Below are positions 23,397 through 34,200 of a stretch of 64,000 bases of DNA, in pieces. Origin of the DNA: Scenedesmus sp. ARA3 (taxonomy: Eukaryota > Chlorophyta > Chlorophyceae > Sphaeropleales > Scenedesmaceae); contig RWJK01001605.1 of assembly GCA_004335835.1 (NCBI GenBank), positions 62,001-126,000 on the forward strand, in the 5' to 3' direction. The notes under the pieces are model-generated. The model saw nothing but the letters and a program-made list of their open reading frames with translations. It was not told the origin of the DNA and did no database searches. A program made the position numbers and the translations under genes. Numbering within the stretch: position 1 is the stretch's first letter; each line of letters starts with the position of its first letter.

Positions 23397-23822
23397 TGCC
23401 GCCGCCCCAACCCCGCAGGCAACCTGGCCAAGTCCATGAACATGAGCAGCCTCTTCGACAACATCTTCGCCAACAGCGCCTCCAAGCTGCTCTCAGGCCC
23501 CCGCGCAGCAGCCGCCACCGCCGCAGCCGCCGCCGACGTGCTGGGCCAGCACCCCATGCGCACACTGCTGGCAAAGGCCCGCCAGGGATCAGGCCAGCCT
23601 GTGGCTCTGAAGCTGCATGGCAGCCTGGACCAGGCACTGAAGAGTGTGGGTGCATTTGGCGGCGCTGTGGGTGAGACGTTGCAGGCGGCTGCACAGCCGG
23701 GCAGTGTGATGGAGATTCTGCGCAAGGACCCTAATGCAGGGCAGCGGCTGAAGGCGATGGCAGATGTGCTGCAGCAGGCGACTGAGGCAATGCGCAGCGG
23801 CGACTTCAGCAAGCTTGGGTGA
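20231..23822 (+). CDS. Secreted protein of unknown function, nine exons
   Basis: Nine exons join in phase: 20231-20336, 20427-20590, 20814-20929, 21142-21293, 21543-21712, 21910-22048, 22296-22461, 22901-23055 and 23419-23822, giving 523 residues. It starts with a classical signal peptide (AAVLLVLCFAHQALA, cleavage likely before Gln-Ile-Thr), then a Thr-rich stretch. The middle holds a Cys-containing beta-rich section (GTFTLSSGQCTLTRD, DYIVKCTEPG). The C-terminal third is helical and Ala-rich. The motif DTKVTFNA occurs twice, at residues about 40-47 and 328-335, a hint of ancient internal duplication. No known domain is recognised; it is probably an algal extracellular or vacuolar protein. 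Introns 3 and 8 end in CTG-rich tracts just before the acceptor. The last codons and stop are part of a short tandem duplication. Confidence 0.75.
23083..23122 (-). repeat. Short dispersed repeat, inverted copy of 1542-1580
   Basis: About 39 bases match the segment at 1542-1580 in inverse orientation, with one extra base; the shared core is ACCATGCCTAAAACTGTCAT. It lies in intron 8 of the secreted-protein gene, 27 bases after the donor. Confidence 0.85.
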
Positions 23823-26221
23823 TTGTGTGAAAAGGAAACTTGCACAATTGGGTGATGTGGTGAAAAGGAACCTTAAGCTTGCACTATTTGGAAGGGGCTG
23901 AGGGCTGGGGAGCAGGTAGCGCTTTGTAGGGCTCGTGATTAAGGATGGTCGATGATACTGGTGTTGGAGGACGTTGGAAGAGGCGCATGGTGCGAGATGA
24001 GACGTCTCTGGGGTTTATGGTGGTGTGTGGTGCTTGGACTGTGCAATGGCATGCTTGCAACTTGTTGCACACCAGGTTCTGCATGCAGCGGTGATGGGCG
24101 TGTTGTGCACACACGGCTGTTGTGCTGCTGCCTGAATAATGCTGGCAGTTACTGTCGCAGGCACGTTTCTTTGCGACTGGCTTTGGATCTGATAGTGCTT
24201 TATGCAGCAGCGCATCGCCACAGGGCGGGGCGGTAGTGTAGCATGGCTAGCACTGATATATTGACTGCGGTACGCTGCGCTGCAGCTGGCGGTCTGAACA
24301 AGGGCACTGCCTGATACAAGGCATGTTCAGTAGTATGCTAAACGCTAGACACACAGCAAGGGCTATGCTTGCGATCAGCACCTGGGGTGATGACTATGCT
24401 GTGCCCATAGTCGCTTGCTGGGCCTGCAGCTGTGCTCCTTCGTCCAGCCAGTCAGCAGTAATGCGTTTACTAATGTTACCCGAGTGTTGTGCTCAGAATC
24501 TGCCAGGGCCAAATGGGCCGATGTTGACCAGTGACGCCTGGCTGCTCTGTCTGGCAGCAACTGCTGCCAACCTTCAATGTAACATCCCACAGTGCTGCAT
24601 GCATGCACATGTCGTCACTACAGCCCACCGCCCAAAAGCTTAAGCACACAAGTACTGGGCTTTCAAGCATGGACAGCTGCAAACAAAGCTGCAGCCACGG
24701 GTGGCCAGCCAAACTGCGGTACAGTTAGCACTGCCGCCGGAGACAAGGGAGACTCTGCCAGCGACTTGAAGCAGACACGCACAAAGGGCAGCTAAACAAC
24801 ATGCAGCTTTTTGACTGGACCTCTTGTGGAGTTATGCAGATACAACACACGTGCCTTTGAAGTGCTGCTTTGCTAGAATTTGTGTGGTACCATACAGCCG
24901 GCAGTTTCAGCTGCAACACACTGACCCATGATGATGTGCAAACAAAACACCCACAGATAGGCGCCATTGCAACCTGTGCGGCAGTGTTCATCAACCTGGC
25001 AGCACAGCTGTGCACATTGCACGCACGCCAGTACTGGCATGTTTGCAACATGTTGTTATGCTGATGCAGCGTCAGCTAACATCTTTGCCAAGAATGCATA
25101 TGACACAACAGACTGCTGCTCAGGCTTTCAACAACCACTGAGGCATTATCCTGTGGCCCACAGTTTTGACAAGGACAGGCTGGCCGCTAGCAACGCTCAT
25201 ATGCAAGTGACTGCACACTCCAAAAGCAAGAACGAGAGAGGACACCGCAGGTGTTCTCTGGACAGTACTTCAGATGCAGTGCCAGTCAGGATACATCCCT
25301 GCAGTGCACCAGCCGAGCATCCTCTTGAACACGCACTGTCAAACACAGCAGCTGCTACAGTCGCAACCCAGTGCAATGGGCTTTAGCAGAGCAGCGCATG
25401 CATAGCAATAAATTGAGATGAAATTATGCCCGCTGCACTGATGTGGGCCCTTGTGCCAAAGCAGAGCAGGTTGGCAGCAAAGCATCAACGTGAGGGCAAC
25501 TTGCCTCATGATGATATGCATGATCAAACACCCCGCAACCAAGCGGGATCTGCATACCAGGATATGCCCTGTGCCAAGAAGTGCGGCGCACCAATGAAAC
25601 GTGGTATACATAACTTACAACGCGCTGTCAAATAGAAACAAAAAGCAGGGCTGTGCAGTGTAATTGCATAACTAGATGGGCAGTGTAACCTACACGCATT
25701 TTATTCACCCCCAAGGCGCTCGTCACTGCAAAGCTCCAAGATGCCAAAACATACATAATGCATCTTAGCCCGCTGCTGCTATGTGAAGCCTCTCCCAAAA
25801 AGCTTGTGTATGTGTGCCGCAGATATACTCAAATAGACGCCACTACTGTTGCTGCCATGAGTTCTGGGAGCCTGCTAGACAACGCCATTCCATCTGCCCA
25901 TGTTTGTTGCTGTTTGCTGCAATGAAAGGGGGTTCCTGGACACAACAAACAACTGCAATTAAAGTGGGTTTCAGCACGTCATGCACAGCAGTTGAGCTGC
26001 AACGTCCCACCCAAGTGGGCGGTGAACACCCAGCACACATTATTCATGTCTTGCCACCAAACTGACAAAAACTGTCAGGTGTACGCGTGCTGCTGCTGTG
26101 CAGGACCACACCACCAGTTCCCCTGCACAACTTAAACACCCCCTCTGACATCAAACCCTCCCCCTGCTGCCCCTGTTCATCCATACCTTTTGCATTCTAC
26201 GCCTCCTTGCATGCATCCATC
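23823..26221. other. Intergenic region between convergent genes
   Basis: 2.4 kb between the stop of the secreted-protein gene (+) and the stop of the BAHD gene (-). Apart from the exon fragment at 24291-24329 no gene is visible. The open frames are short, with no domain. Confidence 0.5.
24291..24329 (+). pseudogene. Broken copy of the start of exon 7 of the secreted-protein gene
   Basis: Matches 22291-22340, including the acceptor CAG, with several substitutions. One changes a Trp codon to TGA, and one base is missing further on. The similarity stops after about 40 bases. It cannot code, and looks like a remnant of a local duplication. Confidence 0.7.
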
Positions 26222-28887
26222 TCACACCATGAGTGAGGCATGCGGCACCAGCTGCTGCAGCACCGCACTCCTCTTCAGCGCAGCAGCAGAGGCAGGCAGC
26301 GTCAGCAGCAGCCGCACAGCCCCCTCATCTGGCCTGGTGGGCAGCACAGCAGCCTGCCAGGGAGGCGTGGGCCGCACCACGCATGCATACTCTGCTGCCG
26401 GGCCGTGGCCAAAGTCGATGGCATCGGCAGGAAAGTTCCAGGAGGTGATGAAGGCATCGACCTTGACTGCCAGCCGGGACAGGTTGCGCACCTGCAAGTG
26501 TGGCGCAGCACACGACAGCAGCGGCAATACAGGTGGTGGTGTTGCCATGAGCACTGCACATGGTAAGCACGTGCATGTGTTACATATACGGTCTGATATA
26601 ACGTGCAAGAGCATTGCAGTGTTGCAAGTCTGTCCAGACACTGTGCCTTGGCTGCCTGCGCCATGCTGCCGCCACCCACCAGCACAGACTTGGGTGCAGC
26701 CTGCTGCGCCGCCACCAGCTGCAGCAGCTTGCCTCCAGCCTGAGGGGTCTGCCTGAAGCTGGTGAGGCCGCCCCGCACAGCAGCAGCAGCCGCCTGCAGC
26801 GCAGGCACGTAGTTGCAGCCGCCTTGCTTGAAGCTGTCAGCGTGCGGGCTGCTGCTGCCATCCCAGCTCTGTCGGGAGGATGCAGCCGGCCCTGGGCTTG
26901 CAATGTGAAGGCACCTGCACACGAGGCCACGATGCAATGCAAAGCATGAGTGTTGACACGAAGCATTGCAGTACACGACAGAGGGATGTGTGCCCAATGG
27001 TTACATCATGAACTGCACCATGGGAAAGAGGCTGCAGGTTTTCACCAGCACTATGCATCACCACTGCAAAGCAGGCACGCTGTAGCAGCTGATCAGCAAG
27101 CTGCGTTGCCAACTGATTCAGCAGCAGCAGCACCAGCAGCAGCCCAGCAGCAGCAGCAGCTCACCATGCTGCATTGCCAAAGTAGTCGGCAGGCAGCTGC
27201 TGCCTCAGGTCCCTGCAGTTCTGTCGCAGGTCCACCACCATGCCCAGCGCACCAGACGCTGCAGCTGCATCTGCTGCACCCCTGCCTCCGCCTGTGCAGC
27301 CGCTGCGCTTGCTGTGTTTCTGGTGGCTGCTGCCTGGCAGAGGCCTGCAGGATGCATATGGTGAAGGCACAGGCAGCAGTCATTGGCCGACACAGCCGAA
27401 GCCAAGTGCTGCTTTGATCTTGCTTCACAGAAAGCTCACAGTGTGCTGTAGATGGTTGTTGTAGATTCAGCTGCTTGTTGAGCTGAGGCTGTACAAGAGC
27501 GTGAACACACAAAAATAATGTTGTCTGTGTGCGCAGCGGGCATCTTGTGGCTGGCACTGCTGCAAGCCCACATGTCACAAACTTCACTCGGACATGCAGC
27601 GCGGGTGGTGCTGGCAGTGTCTCACCTGCCCCTGAGCTCGCAGAAGGCCAGCCACACCAGTGCTGACACAGCATCATTCGTGGAGATGGTGCGCGCAGCC
27701 TCCCCAAGGCTGCCGGCAGCGGCCAGCGCCTGCAAGCAATGCAAGAACACACAACACACTGCCGTATTGCAGGCAATCTGATCGGATGTCCATAGTGCTG
27801 CTGCTTGCATTCGTGCATGTCAAAGCAAGACTCGCGCCAACGGCCAACAGCAGCAGCCCTAACCCCAGACAGCTAGGTAACCGCCAACACACATGCACAC
27901 ACCAAGAGATCCGCACCCAACCAACAATGCACAAGCCAATGCACAAGCAGGAAACTGCAAGTGGCACTCGTGCATCCTCACACCTTGAGCTGCTGCACGT
28001 CTGCCTTGGGGATGGTCAGCAGGCGTGCAGTGAGGCGGCTGGCGCCCCCCGGGAACTTCTGCGCAGCAGCCACGCCCTCCTTGACAGCAGCACACAGCCA
28101 GCCCAGGGTGCTGCGCAGGCCGGCAGCCTCAGCAGACTGCAGGTCCAGGCTCAGTGGCTGCAGCAGCAGCGGCAGCAGCAGATCAGCAGCAGCAACGGTG
28201 CCTGATGTCAACAGGCGCAACGCAGGTACAACAGATGTGCAGCAGAAAGTGGAGGCAGCTTGCCTGGGTGCGCCAGTGTTGGAGTAGGTGTTCTTGCACA
28301 GCAACTGTCAACTGACATGCCCACCCAGTTTGACCCAGTTCTCTTAGGAAGTAGGTACTGCACTGTCAGGCAAGCTGGCTGGAACAACATTGCTGAAAAT
28401 GTGAAGCAGCCAGGCAAGCAGAGCAACAAAGCAGGAGTCACAGCTGATGCCATGCACAGCATCAAGCCCATCTGCTAATGGTTCCAGCCCTCATGGCACT
28501 TGAGGTTCAAAGTCTGCTTTCCAGCAGTCACCTTCAGGGCACCAGGGCTCTGCCAGTCCTGTGCTCTGGCAGCAGGCTGCAGCATGTGCTTGCGCCAGCT
28601 CTCAGAGCTCATGCTGGCGCCCTTGCTGGCAGGGGGCCCAGCCATGTGCACCACTGCCGCTGCACCCACAATGCCCTCAGCAGCTACTGCCGGGGCAGTG
28701 AGCAGCATGCTGGCAGCAGCAGCAGCAGCAGCAGGAGCTTGGGATACTGGCTGTGTACTGCCTGACGTGCGCAGGCTGTGGCAGGCCACCCCAGGCATGC
28801 CACTGCTGTGTGTGGTGCCATTGGCAGCAGCAAAGCCATCAGCTGCTGGGCCTGCTGCAGCTGCCATTGCTGCTGCTGTGGTGGGCG

Positions 28888-28923
<36 letters not shown>

Positions 28924-30726
28924 GGGTCTGCCTGTAGAGCTCTGCCAGGCGTGTCAGCAGCAGAGTGGAGGAGTGGCTGTCTGCAAGTGGCATGAAGAGG
29001 GGCAGTCAATCGGTCTGTGGGCGTTAGGCGTGCTACACAATGCTTGGTGCGCAGCGGGTGTAGTGTGTGGTTTGGTCTTGCCAAGCAAGACCCTGCTTGT
29101 GGGCACACGGAAGACAGGCATTCGGAAGCTGTGCAACCGCTGGATGGACGAATCTGGTTGAACTTGTGTTGGTCTTGCAGCAGGCAAATGCGGCACTTGC
29201 AATGTGCATGCTGCTGCAAGGCAACAGCCAGCGCATGCCTGCACTGTACAGCATTTTGACTCACCAACGAGCAGGTGCGGCATTGTTGCCGCCAGGATGC
29301 AGCCACCGTCGCTGCAGTGGGTCAGCTGCAGCTTCAGCAGCGGCTCCTTGCCACGCAGCAGCGCTGATGCATCCAGCGGCTGCGGTGAAAGCCGCAGTGC
29401 ATTGGCATGAGGCAGGAAAATGCACGAGGGATTAGAAGTTGTGATCACTATTATCACTTTGTGGAAAAGCAAAAGCACTGTTGAATTCAAGTCGAGCAAA
29501 ACAATGAATGAACTGACCTGCCGGCTCAACCTGGGAGCCAAACAAAGATGGGTCTTGCAGTGGCACATAATATTAGCCCAACGTGACAAATCTACGGCTC
29601 TGCATGCACCCACATCCAATTCTATGCACGGCTGCGGCTGATCTGCTGACCCGCACTCACCTACAATTTACAAGTCCTACGCATCAAAGCAGGCAAGCCT
29701 GCTTGAGCCTATGCTCTTCCGCACGTAAACTGGAGAAGGACAAGGACAAGCCTGGTATGGGCCTGCCACACTCACCTGGTACCATGGTGGCAGCTGCACC
29801 TTGCTGCTAGTCATGCTGAAGGGTTCTGCAAGCGCGCCATTCAGGCTGATGGTGGCAGCGGCAGCAGCAGCCTCGGCCTCCACCAGCAGCACGCCAGCGT
29901 CTGCTGCTGCCAGGTCGATGCAGTAAGGTGCTGCCTTGCGCCATGGGTGGCTGGCAATGTCCTGCTTGGGCACCTTCTTGATCCTGGTTTGAGAACAGAG
30001 TTGCGGCAGGACGGTGGCGCAGATGTGTCTTAGGCAGTAGTTGTCGAGCTACAGATGTTTTGCTGGGCAACCAGCTAAACATTGAGAACTTGGGGACTTG
30101 CTACTGAAGCTCATGGTGATGACATCAGCAAGAGCAGCTTGTGCATGCAGCTGTGAGGCCGCATGGCTCCTGTGTCACGTCAGCTGTGGTGGTAACAGCA
30201 AATGCAGCAAGCGATGGTGTGCGTATGTGCTAGGGGCCACGTACCTGCCACCAATGATGGGGTACTCCTGCAGCAGCGCAGCCGTGGCTTGATGCAGGCG
30301 GTCCAGCTGCAGGTCATGGCCAAACTTCAGGGCGGGGCAGTTGAGCGTCTTGAGCAGTAGCGGGCTTGCATCAATGGGGGAGAGCTGCAGGTGCAAGCAG
30401 ATGGAGGCAAAGCGGAGGCAGTGGTGACATCAGCTCAGTGGAGCCAACTGAGGTGTGGCACCCACAGCAGCAGGAGACACAGTATACACAGACACTCTGT
30501 ACTTGTACTGTCCTTGAGATCTCACCAGCTGCAACAACCCTGGACTGCTTGCACAAGCATCCTGGGCACGAGAGTGTCCGACCAAGCAATCACACTACAC
30601 AATGGAGCGTGCTAGTGCTGCATGCATGTCAGGCTGTCGAGCTGGGCCCACCTTTTCGGGAGGCAACCCTCCAAGCTTCCCGCCTGTCACCACCGTCGAG
30701 CTCAGGACCTTGACTTGGGCATTCAT
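26222..30726 (-). CDS. BAHD-family acyltransferase
   Basis: Transfers acyl groups from acyl-CoA to an alcohol or amine; the substrate cannot be told from the sequence. Ten exons join in phase: 30726-30652, 30384-30245, 29983-29776, 29379-29265, 28980-28532, 28157-27984, 27729-27626, 27344-27165, 26833-26680 and 26491-26222, giving 622 residues, longer than the usual 430-480. Conserved marks: the N-terminal LQEYPIIGGR block, the catalytic HxxxD motif as H176-L-L-V-D180 with the Asp codon split by an intron, STNDAVSALVW, VVDLRQNC...LPADYFGN, and the DFGWG-type motif as DFGHG at 559-563. Between the HxxxD helix and the next conserved block lies a roughly 130-residue low-complexity insertion with a Ser run (AGC codons, 28888-28922 region) and Ala runs. 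It is cytosolic in known relatives. The second Gly-Trp change is unusual, but the fold marks are all present and in order. Confidence 0.82.
28888..28922. repeat. CTG/AGC microsatellite coding a Ser run
   Basis: About eleven CTG units on the plus strand. On the minus strand they code consecutive Ser residues in the inserted segment of the BAHD enzyme. Confidence 0.85.
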
Positions 30727-31285
30727 TGCCGAGACCACAAAGTTTGCACTGTTTTGGTTTGCGTACAAGTCTAGTTCAGGCCCGAGACCTACCACGTGCA
30801 GGCAGCCTCTCCAGCTGAACTTCGCTGCTTTGCTGCTCACGCCTCTACATACACATTGTAAGCCTCCACACACCCGCTATTACCAAAAACTAGACGTACA
30901 GCCTCATTGTAAACTGAGACGCCAGCGGTGACCTCAACCCGTCGCCGCGGACACCTGACAAGATCAACCGCGGAGACTGCTACAGCGCTGCGGGCTGCAG
31001 CAGCTGAAGCCTGCCGCCTTCACACGCCAGCGTACGCACGTCAGACGTTGTCTCTTGGAACTTTGCAGCATCGAACTGCTCCATGTGTTACGTAGGAAGC
31101 ACACCTGACAAGGCACTGACCACCAGCTGTTCCAAGATGCTGTTGAACAGGTGCAAATGCACGTTGGTGATCTGCAAATCACATAGTGTGCAGGTAAACA
31201 ACCAACATGCTGTCAGCAATCAAACGGGAATGGCTGAGCGTGCCTCAACGCGTAAACCTGGACTCTATCCTCCTACTGCACATGT
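30727..31285. other. Gap between BAHD start and NUP133 stop
   Basis: Contains the BAHD promoter and the NUP133 3' end. A minus-strand frame at 31172-31088 (ITNVHLHLFNSILEQL, then a TAA stop) has a good acceptor before it and looks like an exon. It could be an alternative last exon of NUP133, but its phase does not fit the best upstream donor. Confidence 0.45.
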
Positions 31286-34200
31286 TCACGCACTAGCCAG
31301 CAGCGGTTGGGCTGCCCGCGCAGCCTCATTGATGACATCCTGCATGCAGTCTGCTGCAGCAGGCTGCTCCTGCTGCACCTGCGATATCAGCATGTTGCCC
31401 GCGTCATCGAGAATATCTGCAGGCGACAGGTCCCTCTGCATGCACGTCAGAACCACAAGAGGCAGGGCGGCACAGCATATGTTAACGGCAGTCACCCCAT
31501 TCCGCATATTGCTTCCTCCTGCTACCGCACACTGCTGCAGCGCATCCCATGTGTACAGCAGTATCAGGCACGCAGCTCATATTGCAGGCCAAAAAGAACA
31601 TGAAACCCCACAACGCCGCCAGCCTTTGAACTTCACAGCAACAGCGTCCTGCACAAACCCGACCAAGCAGCAGCTCCAACACAACCCACCTGCACCTGGC
31701 CTGCATCAGCCAGCGCCTGCGCTGCCCTGTAGATCGCCACGAACAGCGCGCTGGCGCGCACCGCCTCCTCAAACTGAGCAGGCTCGCCGCCCGCTGCACG
31801 TGACGCTGCGCGAGCAGCAGCCAGATCCTGCAGCGGCGTGTGGCGCAGCACCGCCCGCCAGCTGCGCTGCCAGAGCTGCCTGCGGGGGCAGCAGCGCAGC
31901 AGTAGTACAGCAGCGTGTGCATTGATGTCCTGTTTGTTGCGTGACGCACCGTGTGGATGTGTGCATGCTGTGAGGGTGCGCCGCCTGCTGCTTTTGCTCT
32001 GCGCTTCTAGCAAGGTACACACGGTACAACCCGACAGAACACCTTAGCCGCATGATGAGCAACATCCGTGATCTTGGAAATAGAAATGACGGCACCGCAC
32101 GCCCTCACCCTCACCTGTACTGCTCAGACTGCTGCTGCTCCGGCATCAGTGCGAGCGCCTCCACAGCAGCCACTGCCGCCTCTGCTGCCTCAGTGCCCTG
32201 CCTCGCATCTGCAGCTTCAAGGGCAGCCAGCACCAGCTGCGCGCCGCTCAGAGGGGCGCTGCCACCACCCAGCTGCAGCTGCTGCTGCAGAGCCAGCTGC
32301 CGCAGCCGCGCTGAGGCCTGGGCCTGCAGGCGCTGCTGCTGCGGCTTGCCGCCTGACGCGTGTGCTGCGAGCTTGCTGAGGCACAGCAGCCTGCGGCAGG
32401 CCGCCACAGACGCCTGCAGGACGGCATACATACAACTAGCTTGTCGGACCCGAGTGTTTTCACACTCGGCGAGAGCATCCAGATGGACACTGATATGCTC
32501 CTGTATGGCAAGAGTGTGGTGCAAATACTTGTACTACTAACACACAAGCAGGACGTTGATGGTAATTAGCCGTTTCTGCTGCCTGCGCCGCACCTGCTCA
32601 GCGTCTGCTGCTGCCGCGCATGTTGCCGCCGCCTTTGCCAGCTGCCCGGCCTGCACCTGGCTCATCCACAGCAGCTCAGGGAAGGCCGCCAGGAACTGCT
32701 GCAGCTGCGGCTGGAAGCCGCTGCGGCCCAGCTGCAGCAGCGAGGACAGCTGCCCAGAGGCGCGCCACCTGCGCCAGATGCGGGTTGCAGGGTGCAACAC
32801 GCGTGCGTTGCTGTTTTGGCTGTGTTATTCACGGAGAGTTGTTATGTGCTGCCGCTTCATTGTTAAAATATAATTATCATGAGGAGGGATGCAGGAGTCA
32901 GTCTGTGCTCTGACGGTGAATGCGCTGCTACACTATGATAACACATCTACCATGCAATTAACAGCACACGTCAGCAGACCAAACATTGTCACACACTATC
33001 GACCACGAGTCTAGCAGCCCACACCCGTGCAGTGAGCACATAACCTTGCTGCAACCTGTCCCATCACCTCCAGCCCCAATCCTCAGCAGCACCCACCTCT
33101 CCATCACATAAAAGGTGAAGCAGTCTGGCGGCAGCACCCCGCCGCAGTCTGCCACCTCCTGCCGCATGTGCAGCTGCAGCCTCGCACTGTCCAGCAGCCC
33201 AGTGGTCAGCAGCAGCTCACACGTGTCATACAGCAGCACATGGCAGCGATGCTGCTGAGCAAGGATCTCCAAAGGCCACACCAGCGCGCGCTGCACTGCG
33301 GCAACGTTGTCTGCGCCGGCTTGATCAGAGGGCCCGGCGCCAGCGGCTGCCTCCGTTGCTGCTGCCAGCAGGCCCGACTCCCTGGCAGCAGCGAGCAGCG
33401 CCAACACAGCAAAGTGCAAAAGATAAGTAGAGATAGCAACGGGAGCAGCGCCGCTTGCTATGTAAGGCAGCAGCTAGGAAGGCATACTACACCGGTCAGC
33501 ATGTATGCAGCAGCAGTGCTACTGTGCTAGCTGCGAGCACAGCATCCTTGTCCAGCCTCAGTCATCCTCAGTGGTAAGCGCAGCTGTTGGCAAAACTTAT
33601 CCCTGCTGCTGCTGCTGTTCTGAGTCCTTCAAGATTTATGCACCATCAGCGTGCTGCCTCTGTTTCCTGATAAGCCAGCTAGCTAGCTCACCGCATGGCC
33701 TGCAGCTGCTCCGCTGCATCTGCCAGCAGGCTCGCGCCATGCTCAGCAGGCAGCACAGCATACTCCTCACGCAGCCCGGGCGAGGGGTTGGCGCTGCGCC
33801 GCAGCGTCTCTTTCAGGCCAGCCAGCAAAGCCTGCAGCGCTGGCAGGTGTGCGTGCATCGCCAGCGTCAGCCGCTGAGAGGGCTGCAGCAGCCGGGAGTG
33901 CAGCAGCTGGCAGGCCTGCGGGAGCGCAGCAGACACGCAGAAAGGTGTGAGGTGGACCGCTGGTGCATGCGCTAGCAGGTGGCCTATACTACAGCAGCAA
34001 GGCCTGCAGGTTAGAGTTATGTGGGTGCAGCGCTAATAGATTTGCCAGCAGGTGGTGGCTATTACAATACAGGAGCAGCGCCTGCAGGGAAGAGTTGCAG
34101 CTGACCAGTCGCCAGCTCCTGTCACTCTGCAAGTGCAGATGGTCGCCAGCCAAGATGCATTTACACAGGAAGTTGCCCTGCCCTGTTTTGGCCATGCATG

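Noticed and set aside
27093..27818. 241-codon minus-strand frame
   Set aside because: It reads across BAHD exons 7 and 8 and their intron in the wrong frame. The frame with VVDLRQNC and DYFGN is the real one.
28475..28993. Minus-strand frame taken as a separate Ser/Ala-rich protein
   Set aside because: It is exon 5 of the BAHD gene: its first codon completes the HxxxD motif when joined to the exon ending at 29265.
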